The notes beneath the pieces were generated by a model. It did not search any database, was not told the origin of the DNA, and was given only the letters and a program-made list of their open reading frames with translations. Of a stretch of 64,000 nucleotides of DNA, positions 53,301 to 61,008 are shown one piece after another (within the stretch, counting starts at the first letter, position 1; every line of letters starts with the position of its first letter). The stretch spans positions 57,418 to 121,417 of the forward strand of contig JACJYA010000020.1 in the NCBI GenBank assembly GCA_020636315.1. The letters run 5' to 3'. A program made the translations under genes and the position numbers. The DNA comes from Lewinellaceae bacterium (GTDB taxonomy: Bacteria; Bacteroidota; Bacteroidia; Chitinophagales; Saprospiraceae).

Positions 53301-54377
53301 GGTCATCAGGCGGGCCGCCAGGTTGACCCGGTTGCCCACGGCGGCGTACTGGCAGCGTTCTACACCGCCCACTATACCCGTATAGGCAGTACCGATAGTC
53401 ACCCCAACGCGGTATCGCAGGCTGCTTTTTGACTGCAGGCCCCGAAGCTCTTCCCTTATGGAGGAAATGAATTCCAGTGCCCGGTCACTGTTGTTCTCAA
53501 AGGAAACCGGAGCGCCGAAAAAGCCGACCAACACGCCGCCTTTGTCGCCATAGTCGATCTCCTTAAAATAGCCGGAAAAGTTATTGATCTGCTGTAGCAC
53601 GATGGAAGCGAAGTCGTTGAGCAGGGCATGGGTTTCGACTCCCTCAAAGGAAATGAACACAGAAATAACGGTTCGAAACTCCCCTTCCTGGTTATAACGA
53701 GCCACGGCATCCGGCAGGAACTGCATGGCCACCCCTCTTTCGATAGGTGGCAGTTTGGCCGGAACGATGCTGGCCTCCTCGGAAGGGATGCCCCCCTTGA
53801 TCATGTAAAAGCCAGGTTCCAGGTCTATCAGGCCAAACTGGCCTTTGGCCAGATGCTGGCGCAGGGCATCGTCAATTACAATATCCTTGTCCCGGGCTTT
53901 CATCTGGCAGGCGGCGCAGCCGTCGATCGGAGCTCCCCTAAAGTAATAGGCTTTGGCTACGCCCCCGACAATCCCCCACTCTACTGTACCGTGAGACAGG
54001 CCGAACTTGATGCCGATGGTAAAGTTACCAAAGCGGAACTGCCTCTTGCTGAACAGGTTGCGGGCAAGCATAGCGCCCTGTATGACGTCGATGGGCCCCA
54101 TGGGTTGTCCCTCGGTGGGAAAAATGGCCGTGAAGGCGTCGCCGGCAAAATAGGGAATAAAGCCTCCCTTGGCATAGGCCATACGCACCAACGGCTCGAA
54201 TATCTCATTGAGGACGTTCGACAACTCCTCGGCGCCCCGCGTTCCCTGCCGCATCAGGGCCTCCGTCAATGGCGTAAAGCCCGACAGATCCACAAAGAGG
54301 GTATATGCCTCAAACCTGCCATGGGTGTTCCCACTTAAATATTGCTCCTGAATAAAGTGTGGAATAAGGTTCTTCAC
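50355..54377 (-). CDS. Soluble-adenylyl-cyclase-like protein: two class III cyclase domains, NTPase, TPR array
   Basis: 1340 aa. Cyclase domain C1 (~22-190) has both metal-binding Asp residues, D30 in FVDLSGFT and D80 in AGDAFTAIF. C2 (~235-400) lacks the first of these (VFISFEG) but has the transition-state Asn/Arg motif in VGNRVNLAARL near residue 350. Together they would form one active site, as in soluble adenylyl cyclase (sAC). An AAA/STAND-type ATPase follows (P-loop GEAGIGKSRL near 445) and about ten TPRs at ~900-1300 (NMGNLYFRQGSYDEAKGFFE). No membrane helix. Probable product cAMP (or cGMP), under control of the NTPase-TPR sensor. Stands alone, opposite the ATP-grasp operon. Confidence 0.88.
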   Translation of the reverse strand: MKNLIPHFIQEQYLSGNTHGRFEAYTLFVDLSGFTPLTEALMRQGTRGAEELSNVLNEIFEPLVRMAYAKGGFIPYFAGDAFTAIFPTEGQPMGPIDVIQGAMLARNLFSKRQFRFGNFTIGIKFGLSHGTVEWGIVGGVAKAYYFRGAPIDGCAACQMKARDKDIVIDDALRQHLAKGQFGLIDLEPGFYMIKGGIPSEEASIVPAKLPPIERGVAMQFLPDAVARYNQEGEFRTVISVFISFEGVETHALLNDFASIVLQQINNFSGYFKEIDYGDKGGVLVGFFGAPVSFENNSDRALEFISSIREELRGLQSKSSLRYRVGVTIGTAYTGIVGGVERCQYAAVGNRVNLAARLMTYAAWDEVLVDEEIQKNHHFHFLNRGDIEYKGIKGLVPTFRLVGRNYEAHTSYAGDMVGREEELKQLLDFSRPLFEGESAGIAYIFGEAGIGKSRLVHELKNVLYGQHLVHWHTCQSDQILKKPFNPFIYFLKNYFEQYPESTSLANIQNFEGRFKQLQEELASAVRPEAEPIRRELVRTRTVLAALIGLNFQNSIWDQLDAKGRYQNTLSAIINLLIAESLIHPVVIELEDGHWLDDNSRELLQEFVRHIGRFPIMLVITSRYKDEGTRPEIISEALLREQEKPVLEIDLNNLQPESVRAFAELRLGGAIHDEFFELLLRTSNSNPFYLEQILEYFSESSLLDEEDGKWTIRDKNVKLSSSINAILTARIDRLSTLVKETVKAAAVIGREFEVPILSEVMKTQDEFLRRNGNSAALLKEQIRRAEKGQIWHAMNELRYIFRHSLLREAVYSMQLRARLQQLHRHIGEAIERLYTDNLDERYVDLAFHYEQAGVFDKTCEYLRKAADYARSNYQNQQALDYYEKLLKKLSRQKDVADQIQTHLKKGKVLELIGKWDECEKAYERALKLAKQSRDVLLLGQANNSMGRLLMLKGDYPRAMSILQIAVGLFESIDDKAGIAKAYGNMGNLYFRQGSYDEAKGFFEQSLEIGHSSIEPTSNAQVAANLGLTYMNQGNYDEGIRCQQSQLDICEQHNDKQGMATLYTNMGIVFFEKGDYDAALEAYQKGLALSEELGNKLLTSIAIGCIGSVYERKGDYKRAMENFQRDLAICEELGDKQGIAIALGLIGELLSVEGDFHGAIEYLQKNLMLCEELGYQKGIAKAVNTLGDVFYYTKQYDRSLHFYDRAIDVTRKINNRLVLGASLVEKGVVLIELDRIDGLEPIIEESLQVAGELGNPDLLFDAKILAARYEHEKGNSEQAVQMLHALNAEELSPAQHAAVNYELFLLLPEDARYRQRALELYEGLYRETPRYSYKIRLQQLKEG

Positions 54378-54732
54378 AGATCGCTATGGCCTTTTTTTAA
54401 CGGACTGCACCCAGGAAGATACGACTGTCCTGTAATTCCTGTGCATTCTGTCCAAGCTTGAAAGGGCAAATTACGAATTTATACTGACGGCTGATAATTC
54501 ATAGCCCTTCCTGCCATTTGTTTTTCTACCAAGTGTTAACGAAAAGAGGCGGAAGAAAGTATGTGAAAGCAATAGGGGGCGGCTTTGATCGAAGGAGGGG
54601 AGGAAAGAATGGCCTTGCTTTTGCCAATTGAGGAGCAGCGCTACCGGCCTCCCCCTCTTCAATCTTATTATACTGATAACAGGTAGAAATTGTTGTGGAT
54701 AACGGGCCACTTTAAAGTGGCCCGTCCGAAAA
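54378..54732. other. Intergenic region with a perfect palindrome
   Basis: 355 bp between the cyclase start and the proS stop, both on the minus strand. It contains a 24-bp perfect palindrome at 54702-54725 (ACGGGCCACTTT and its mirror), 7 nt after the proS stop. As RNA it folds into a hairpin, but no U-run follows, so it may be a non-canonical terminator or a protein-binding site. No other gene or clear promoter was recognised. Confidence 0.45.
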
Positions 54733-56226
54733 TCAATATGCCTTGGCGAAGAGGACGCGGCGCTTAGAGGGCTTGCCCGTTAGTATGCACTGCCCCTCCT
54801 CCTCCTCTCCATCCAGAGGGATGCAGCGGATGGTAGCTTTGGTCAGTTCCTTGATCTTGAGCTCCGTTTCGGTGGTGCCGTCCCAGTGGGCAGAGAGGAA
54901 GCCGCCCCCCCAGGACTCAGGCATTCCCTCTTTGGGCGTCTCCACGATGGCTTTGAAGTCGTCAAAGCTGTCGATTTTGGTAGTGTTCTCTTCCCGGAAT
55001 TTTTTCGCCCGGTTGAAGAGGTTTTGCTGGATATCGTCGAGCAACTGACCGACGTATTCGGCTATTCCTTCCAGGGGCACGAAGCTCTTTTCCTTGGTAT
55101 CGCGGCGAGCTACTTCCACCTGGCCTTTTTCCAGGTCGCGTTTGCCGATACCCAACCGGACCGGGACACCACGCATCTCGTGCTCGGCGAACTTGAAGCC
55201 CGGCCGCTTCTGGTCGTCCTTATCATATTTTACCGAAATGCCTTTATCGCGCAGCGCTTTCATGATCTTTTCCGCTACCTCGCCAATCTCAGGCGCCGGC
55301 TTCGGGATGGGCACTATGGCTACCTGCGTGGGCGCCAGTTTTGGCGGCAGCACCAGGCCGCTGTCGTCGGAATGGGCCATGATCAGGCCGCCCACCAGGC
55401 GGGTGGAGACGCCCCAGGAGGTAGCCCAGACGTACTCCTCCTCGTTCTTGTCATTGACAAATTTCACATCGAAGGCCCTGGCGAAATTCTGCCCCAGGAA
55501 GTGGGAGGTCCCCGCCTGCAGGGCCTTGCCATCCTGCATGAGGGCTTCAATACAGAAAGTCTCATCGGCCCCGGCGAAGCGTTCATTCTCCGTTTTGATA
55601 CCCTTAATGACAGGTACGGCCATATATTCTTCGGCGAACCTGGCGTAGATGTCGAGGATGCGAAGGGTCTCCTCCATGGCCTCCTGCTTTGTGGCGTGAG
55701 CTGTATGGCCCTCCTGCCAGAGGAATTCGGCAGTGCGAAGGAACATGCGCACCCGCATTTCCCAGCGCACCACATTGGCCCACTGGTTGATGAGCAGCGG
55801 AAGGTCCCGGTAGGATTGTATCCAGTTGCGGTAAGCATCCCAGATGATCGTCTCGGAAGTAGGCCGGACGATGAGTTCTTCCTGCAGTTTAGCTTCCGGA
55901 TCGACGATGACGCCGCCGCCGTTGGGGTCATTCATCAGCCGGTGGTGGGTGACCACGGCACACTCTTTGGCGAAGCCCTCCACATGCTGAGCCTCTTTAC
56001 TCAGGAAGCTTTTCGGTATGAAAAGAGGGAAATAAGCGTTGACATGGCCGGTTTCCTTAAACATGCGGTCAAGTTGATCGCGCATGTTTTCCCATATCGC
56101 GTAGCCGTTCGGCTTGATGACCATGCAGCCACGCACGGCCGAATTGTCGGCCAGGTCAGCCTTTTTGACAATGTCCTGGTACCACTGGGAGTAATTCTCT
56201 GCCCTGTTCGTTATTTCCTTCGCCAT
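54733..56226 (-). CDS. proS: Prolyl-tRNA synthetase, archaeal/eukaryal type
   Basis: 497 aa from ATG at 56226; an upstream in-frame ATG at 56274 would add 16 unrelated residues. Class II aaRS core: motif 1 region GCMVIKPNGYAIWENM, motif 2 VRWEMRVRMFLRTAEFLWQE (TSETIIWDAY before it, HTAHAT after) and motif 3 GGLIMAHSDDSGLVLPP. The anticodon-binding domain and the zinc-binding-like C-terminus, ending RRVLFAKAY, are those of ProS type 3, found in Bacteroidota, archaea and eukaryotes. It charges tRNA-Pro. There is no INS editing insertion, as expected for this type. Confidence 0.95.
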   Translation of the reverse strand: MAKEITNRAENYSQWYQDIVKKADLADNSAVRGCMVIKPNGYAIWENMRDQLDRMFKETGHVNAYFPLFIPKSFLSKEAQHVEGFAKECAVVTHHRLMNDPNGGGVIVDPEAKLQEELIVRPTSETIIWDAYRNWIQSYRDLPLLINQWANVVRWEMRVRMFLRTAEFLWQEGHTAHATKQEAMEETLRILDIYARFAEEYMAVPVIKGIKTENERFAGADETFCIEALMQDGKALQAGTSHFLGQNFARAFDVKFVNDKNEEEYVWATSWGVSTRLVGGLIMAHSDDSGLVLPPKLAPTQVAIVPIPKPAPEIGEVAEKIMKALRDKGISVKYDKDDQKRPGFKFAEHEMRGVPVRLGIGKRDLEKGQVEVARRDTKEKSFVPLEGIAEYVGQLLDDIQQNLFNRAKKFREENTTKIDSFDDFKAIVETPKEGMPESWGGGFLSAHWDGTTETELKIKELTKATIRCIPLDGEEEEGQCILTGKPSKRRVLFAKAY

Positions 56227-56403
56227 GAATGATCCGATATTTTTTTTGAAAAAATTTCGTATATTGAGAATCAACTACTTGTAAACCCTCCTTAACATTT
56301 CTTTAACCACATTTATGCGGCTGGAGTATGTTACTATAGATGAATTCCTACATCTTAACAGTGGTTAAAAGTTCCCCGCAAATGACTTTAACAAGGTGTA
56401 AGC

Positions 56404-56437
56404 GCCGATTTAAGGGGGCCTTAACTAAAAAATCGGC
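56404..56437 (+). other. Leader hairpin upstream of the Tyr-rich repeat protein
   Basis: GCCGATTT (56404-56411) pairs with AAATCGGC (56430-56437), and nested inside is TTAAGG-GGG-CCTTAA (56410-56424). The alternative pairings could form a switch-like leader, or the site could be an operator between divergent genes (proS and the 56507 gene). No known riboswitch was recognised. Confidence 0.3.
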
Positions 56438-56506
56438 ACAAAAGTAATAAATTGCTTGTTGTTAGAAGTACAGAGAGTCACGGTAATTACATTAAAAATC
56501 AGTTAT

Positions 56507-57958
56507 ATGAAAAGCTATAGAACAACGGTATTCTTCTCCGCGTTATTTGCCCTTCTCGCGTGGGGAGGCATCGCACAAGCGCAGTACGATGACCTCTACT
56601 ACGACCCGGACACGGACGGAGGGTACTATGATTACAGTAGCAGCTCCAACACAAACGACTATAGCGACGATTATGCCTACGCAGGTGATGACAGCTACTA
56701 CGATGGAGACAGCTATGACCACTACGACGACGATTACGATTTCTACTACACTTCCCGTATTCGCCGTTTTCACCGCCCTTATTACGGTTTCGGTTATTTC
56801 GACCCTGTCTATGTAGATAGATATTACTACGACCCGTTCTTCGTTCCCGGAACTACAGTACTCATTTATGACAATTTCTATTCCTACAACAGATGGAACA
56901 GATGGAACCGTTACAGCTACTGGAACCGTTGGGACCCATGGTACGGATTTGGCCCAAGCTATGCCTGGAACCCATGGAACCCGTGGGGCCCGCGCAGCGG
57001 CCTTTTTGTTTCCTTTAATAACTTTTACGGCGGCGGTTTCTACGGTAGCGGCTTTTATAACAGCGGTTTCTACGGCGGTGGTTTCTACGGTGGATATTCC
57101 AACTATTACTGCCCGCCATCCTGGGGCAATGGTTATGCTTACAATACGGTAAGCAACGTCAACAATACTTATTATGGCCCGAGAACGGGCGGTGCTGCAC
57201 GCACCTCCGGCAACTCCCGGCATGATTATACGCCCAACCGGCGCGAAATCGAATCGCCCAAGGATGTCACCACCAGCCCGGTAGTCTCCCGCAATGGAAG
57301 GGAAGGAACCAGCACGGTAAGCACCGGGACAACCGGTAAGGCCGCCGATGCCGCCACCCGCGCCCGGACGTACGACCGCAACAACATTCGCCAGTCCACT
57401 ACAGCCACAACGCGTTATGGCGCAAGCAGCCAAACCCGCACCAACTCCGGCAGCAGCACGAACACGCGGCAGTCAACGCCGCGGACGTACGACCGCAACA
57501 CCAATACGCGGCAATCCACGCCACGGACGTACGACCGCAACACCAATACGCGGCAATCCACACCACGGACATACGACCGCAACACCAATACGCGGCAATC
57601 CACACCACGGACATACGACCGCAACACCAATACGCGGCAATCCACACCACGGACATACGACCGCAACACCAATACGCGGCAATCCACGCCACGGACGTAC
57701 GACCGCAGCAACAGCAGCAGCCGCTCTTCCCGGAGCTACAGCCCGAGCAGCCGGAGTAACCGTTCCTCCGGCAGTTACAGCCCGAGCAGCCGAAGCAACA
57801 GCAGCCGCTCTTCCGGCAGCTACAACCGCAGCAGCGGCTCCTCCTCCCGGAGCTACAGCCCGAGCAGCAGCAGCAGCAGCAGCAGCCGGTCCAGTTCCAG
57901 CAGCAGGAGCAGTGGCAGCAACAGCCGGTCCAGTTCCAGCCGCCGAGGTGGCAATTAA
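56507..57958 (+). CDS. Exported Tyr/Asp-rich protein with tandem 14-residue repeats and Ser/Arg-rich tail
   Basis: 483 aa from ATG at 56507, giving signal peptide KSYRTTVFFSALFALLAWGG (AQAQ cleavage). The upstream ATG at 56456 adds 17 residues before it. Residues 25-220 are extremely rich in Tyr, Asp, Gly and Trp (YDDLYYDPDTDGGYYDYSS; GGGFYGSGFYNSGFYGGGFY). Residues ~319-402 hold six copies of NTRQSTPRTYDRNT. The last ~80 residues are a low-complexity Ser/Arg region. No enzyme motif. Such composition suits an extracellular matrix, adhesin or mineral/nucleic-acid-binding role; this is inference. Followed by a strong terminator. Confidence 0.75.
   Translation: MKSYRTTVFFSALFALLAWGGIAQAQYDDLYYDPDTDGGYYDYSSSSNTNDYSDDYAYAGDDSYYDGDSYDHYDDDYDFYYTSRIRRFHRPYYGFGYFDPVYVDRYYYDPFFVPGTTVLIYDNFYSYNRWNRWNRYSYWNRWDPWYGFGPSYAWNPWNPWGPRSGLFVSFNNFYGGGFYGSGFYNSGFYGGGFYGGYSNYYCPPSWGNGYAYNTVSNVNNTYYGPRTGGAARTSGNSRHDYTPNRREIESPKDVTTSPVVSRNGREGTSTVSTGTTGKAADAATRARTYDRNNIRQSTTATTRYGASSQTRTNSGSSTNTRQSTPRTYDRNTNTRQSTPRTYDRNTNTRQSTPRTYDRNTNTRQSTPRTYDRNTNTRQSTPRTYDRNTNTRQSTPRTYDRSNSSSRSSRSYSPSSRSNRSSGSYSPSSRSNSSRSSGSYNRSSGSSSRSYSPSSSSSSSSRSSSSSRSSGSNSRSSSSRRGGN
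57461..57712 (+). repeat. Six tandem 42-bp coding repeats
   Basis: Six units of 42 bp begin at 57461, 57503, 57545, 57587, 57629 and 57671. The core AACACGCGGCAGTCAACGCC varies by a few synonymous changes. Each encodes 14 residues. A degenerate earlier unit lies near 57364-57400. The three middle units are nearly identical, which points to recent slippage or unequal recombination. Confidence 0.92.
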
Positions 57959-58004
57959 GCGTAAGTAAAGAGATAGAATACCGTTTGTGACAACATAATT
58001 GTGG

Positions 58005-58046
58005 AAAGTGGGTGGGTGCATTTACGCGTGTCCACCCACTTTTTTA
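58005..58046 (+). terminator. Intrinsic terminator after the repeat-protein gene
   Basis: 10-bp stem AAGTGGGTGG (58006-58015) with CCACCCACTT (58032-58041) followed by TTTTTATT. It is 47 nt past the stop at 57958 and before the FadL-like gene. Confidence 0.85.
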
Positions 58047-58092
58047 TTGCCTAACCCTGAAATTGTTAAACAGAAAAAATAAAAAGTGACCA

Positions 58093-59571
58093 ATGGCTAA
58101 TCGAATGCTCTCCCTTCTCGTGGTTTTCTTATTTCTTTCCTTCGGCCTCTCCGCCCAGAACAGCTATGACGCCCTTAGATATTCTAACTTCCAGGTAGGA
58201 GGAACGGCTCGATCCATTGGCGTCGGAGGCGCACTGGGTGCACTGGGGGCCGACTTTTCCGTACTGAGCACCAACCCTGCAGGCCTGGGATGGTACCGCA
58301 AAGGAGAATTCGTTCTGTCCCCTACCTTTTTCAATGCCCGCACCACCAGTACGTTAACGAACGACCCGGACGGTTTCGCCACTGAAGACACCCGCAATAA
58401 TTTCAACTTCAACGCCTTGGGAGTTGTGGTCGCCAGCCGCCCTACGTCCCCTGACTGGTCCACTTTTAACTTCGGAGTCGGCATTAACCGCCTGGCCAAC
58501 TTCCAGCAAAGTTTTGTCTATGAAGGCACTTCCGAGGGTTCCATAATCCTGGCGCATCAGGAACAGGCCAACGGCCCCGACGGGATCAGCGATTTCGAAT
58601 CCGGCGTATCTATAGACGCCCAGGCCCTGTACGACCTGGAACCCCAGGACGGCATTTACGAATCGGATATGGAACTGGCTCCCGATGCCCCCCTTTTCCG
58701 GCGGCAGGAATTCACCAGCCGCGGATCCATCAATGAGCTGGTTTTTTCTTTTGCCGGCAGCTACAAGGAGCGCCTTCTGCTGGGCGCCACCATCGGTGTG
58801 CCTTTCCTGCGTTATGAAGAAGACAAAACTTATCGGGAAGAGGACCAGGGAGCAGGGGAAGACGGAGACGTCCCTTTATTCGATGACCTGGAATACACCG
58901 AAGAGCTGAATACGACCGGCGTGGGCATCAACCTTAAGATAGGCATGATCTACCGGGTGCATCAGGCGATGCGCCTGGGATTGGCAGTACATACCCCGAC
59001 TGCGTTTAAACTGGAAGACGCCTTTCGCACCAGCATGGCCTACAATTTCACCTATCCGGATGGAGAAGTGGTTAACGGCTTTGCAGAATCGCCGGATGGG
59101 CTGTTCGATTACCGCCTGCGCACCCCCTGGCGCGTGATCGGCAGCGGAGGGTTCATCATCAAAAAGCATGGTTTCCTCAGTGCAGAGGTGGAGTATGTGA
59201 ACTACAGCAACAACGAGTTCCGCTACGATGGCTTTATCGATGCCGAACGCAATGTCAACAACAGCATCGCCAACGAATTCGAGCCTGCCCTGAACATCCG
59301 CCTCGGTGGCGAGATTGCCTATGAGATCTTCCGCTTCCGCGCCGGCCTGGGACTGCAGCAATCACCTTTTTCAAATGACAATACGACTAATAAAACCTAC
59401 AGCGCAGGGTTCGGCATCCGGGAAAAAACCTTCTTCCTCGACTTCGCCTATCAACTGAGGCAAAACGAAGATCTATTCATCCCCTATCAGGCTACAGACT
59501 CCCCGGAACAAATGGTGATCAACGAAGGCAGCTTCAACAAATTCGCTTTCACTTTGGGGTTCCGGTTCTGA
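58093..59571 (+). CDS. OmpP1/FadL-like outer-membrane transport protein
   Basis: 492 aa. Signal peptide 1-22 (LLVVFLFLSFGLSAQ). The N-terminal signature NSYDALRYSNFQVGGTARS and LSTNPAGLGWYRKGEF is characteristic of the FadL/TodX barrel family in Bacteroidota, and the sequence ends in an aromatic residue (FAFTLGFRF) as outer-membrane proteins do. Beta-strand alternation runs through the whole length. Members let long-chain fatty acids or other hydrophobic compounds cross the outer membrane. The substrate is not certain. No partner gene is adjacent. Confidence 0.85.
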   Translation: MANRMLSLLVVFLFLSFGLSAQNSYDALRYSNFQVGGTARSIGVGGALGALGADFSVLSTNPAGLGWYRKGEFVLSPTFFNARTTSTLTNDPDGFATEDTRNNFNFNALGVVVASRPTSPDWSTFNFGVGINRLANFQQSFVYEGTSEGSIILAHQEQANGPDGISDFESGVSIDAQALYDLEPQDGIYESDMELAPDAPLFRRQEFTSRGSINELVFSFAGSYKERLLLGATIGVPFLRYEEDKTYREEDQGAGEDGDVPLFDDLEYTEELNTTGVGINLKIGMIYRVHQAMRLGLAVHTPTAFKLEDAFRTSMAYNFTYPDGEVVNGFAESPDGLFDYRLRTPWRVIGSGGFIIKKHGFLSAEVEYVNYSNNEFRYDGFIDAERNVNNSIANEFEPALNIRLGGEIAYEIFRFRAGLGLQQSPFSNDNTTNKTYSAGFGIREKTFFLDFAYQLRQNEDLFIPYQATDSPEQMVINEGSFNKFAFTLGFRF

Positions 59572-59659
59572 ATAATGCCCCATGCGGATCAGGGGCAAAA
59601 TAGCCCTGACAAGCAACAGGAGCTTCAGGTGTGGCTTCCACCGGGGGTGTTCCGTCGAG

Positions 59660-59711
59660 TTAGCCCAAATTATTCATGGTTCTCTATGAGTCCGTGAATA
59701 ATTTGGGCTAA
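59660..59711. repeat. Long palindromic hairpin downstream of the FadL-like gene
   Basis: TTAGCCCAAATTATTCA (59660-59676) pairs perfectly with TGAATAATTTGGGCTAA (59695-59711); one G-U and two more G-C pairs extend it to a 20-bp stem with a 12-nt loop. There is no T-run after it. It may be a transcript end, an mRNA stabiliser, or a mobile palindromic unit. Confidence 0.6.
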
Positions 59712-59766
59712 AGCCCTATTTCCTCACTTATTTCCTGCAACCACTTCCCTGCTCATCTGTTCTACC

Positions 59767-59774
59767 TATATTTG
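59767..59774 (+). promoter_or_regulatory. Candidate -7 promoter element of the DUF457 gene
   Basis: TATATTTG matches TAnnTTTG; it lies 28 nt before the ATG at 59803, implying a very short leader. No TTG is present at -33. Confidence 0.42.
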
Positions 59775-59802
59775 CCGATAACAACCGGATAGCACTGAAC
59801 AG

Positions 59803-61008
59803 ATGGATTCACTCACACAGATCACCCTGGGCGCCGCCGTGGGCGAGGCCGTACTGGGCCGCAAGGTTGGCAACCGGGCAATGCTCTGGGGCGCCATCGG
59901 CGGCACCATCCCGGACCTTGACGTTTTCTCCAATATGGTGACGGACGACATAAGCGCCCTGGCCTTTCACCGGGCCATCACGCACTCCTTCGCCTTTGCT
60001 TTTATAGCCCCCCTGTTGCTGGGGTGGCTGGTGTACCGGTTGTATGACGAACGGGAAACCTTCTGGCGCGACTTTCTGAAAATATGGCTGGCGCTTCTTT
60101 TACTCATTGGAGTGGGCGCCATATTCATGCCCATACCGCCACTAGAGGTGGGGCAGATCGCGCTGGCGGTCAGCATTGCCATACTCTTTTTTCCGGCAGT
60201 GGTATGGGTAAGGCGATATTTCCGAAAGCGAAAAGCCAGGCCCGATGCCTCGCAGCGCGACTGGAGCCTGCTTTTCTTCTGGTCCGTTTTCACGCATCCC
60301 CTGCTGGATGCCTGTACTACCTACGGGACGCAATTGTTCCAGCCCTTCTGGGATTACCGGGTGGCCTTCAACAACATTTCGGTGGTTGACCCCATCTATA
60401 CGCTTCCCTTTCTGCTGTTTGTGATCATTGCGCTCACGCTTAACCGCCGAAACCGCCTCCGGCCGGTGTTCAACTACATCGGCATCGGTATCAGCTCCGC
60501 TTATATGCTGTTCACTTTTTACAACAAGATGCAGGTCAACCAGGTATTTGAAAGATCGCTTCAGCGCGACGGTATCACCTATGAGCGGTTCATGACCAGC
60601 CCGACGATCTTTAATAATGTCCTCTGGCAGGGAGTGGCGGAAGGCGATACGGCCTATTATCAGGGTATGTACTCCATTCTGGACAGCAAACCCGAAGTGC
60701 TCAACTTCACGGCTATCCCTAAGAACCACTACCTGATCAGGGGGCATGAGGAAGATCGTTCCATCCGTATCCTGCGCTGGTTTTCAAATGATTACTACAG
60801 TATCCTTAGGCGGCCGGATGGGCAGTTGCAGTTCAATGACCTGAGGTTTGGCTCTATAGGACAATCCTTCGACCGGCCGGAGGACTTCGTCTTCCACTTC
60901 CTGCTGGAGGAGAAAGACGGCGAATTCACTGCCCGTGAGAGCTGGGAGAGAGACAGAGATACAGAAGCGATGTTCAGCCAGCTGTGGGAGCGGATAAAAG
61001 GGATCTAA
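59803..61008 (+). CDS. YdjM/DUF457-family membrane-bound metal-dependent hydrolase
   Basis: 401 aa. Starts MDSLTQITLGAAVGEAVLGR and carries the family residues PDLD (GTIPDLDVFSNM) and HRAITHS (LAFHRAITHSFAFA), which form the proposed metal site, plus a late TTYGTQLFQPFWDYR segment. About five hydrophobic helices lie between 62 and 245 (FAFIAPLLLGWLVYRLY, IWLALLLLIGVGAIFMP). The C-terminal ~150 residues are soluble. In E. coli the relative YdjM is SOS-induced; the reaction is unknown. The stop overlaps the dapA stop by 4 bp on the opposite strand. Confidence 0.85.
   Translation: MDSLTQITLGAAVGEAVLGRKVGNRAMLWGAIGGTIPDLDVFSNMVTDDISALAFHRAITHSFAFAFIAPLLLGWLVYRLYDERETFWRDFLKIWLALLLLIGVGAIFMPIPPLEVGQIALAVSIAILFFPAVVWVRRYFRKRKARPDASQRDWSLLFFWSVFTHPLLDACTTYGTQLFQPFWDYRVAFNNISVVDPIYTLPFLLFVIIALTLNRRNRLRPVFNYIGIGISSAYMLFTFYNKMQVNQVFERSLQRDGITYERFMTSPTIFNNVLWQGVAEGDTAYYQGMYSILDSKPEVLNFTAIPKNHYLIRGHEEDRSIRILRWFSNDYYSILRRPDGQLQFNDLRFGSIGQSFDRPEDFVFHFLLEEKDGEFTARESWERDRDTEAMFSQLWERIKGI

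Noticed and set aside
54886..56232. Open frame of 448 codons opposite proS
   Set aside because: Antisense shadow of a conserved tRNA synthetase; its translation is compositionally odd and has no recognisable domain.
57461..57712. Possible CRISPR array
   Set aside because: The 42-bp units are directly adjacent with no spacers, and they stay in frame inside a coding sequence.
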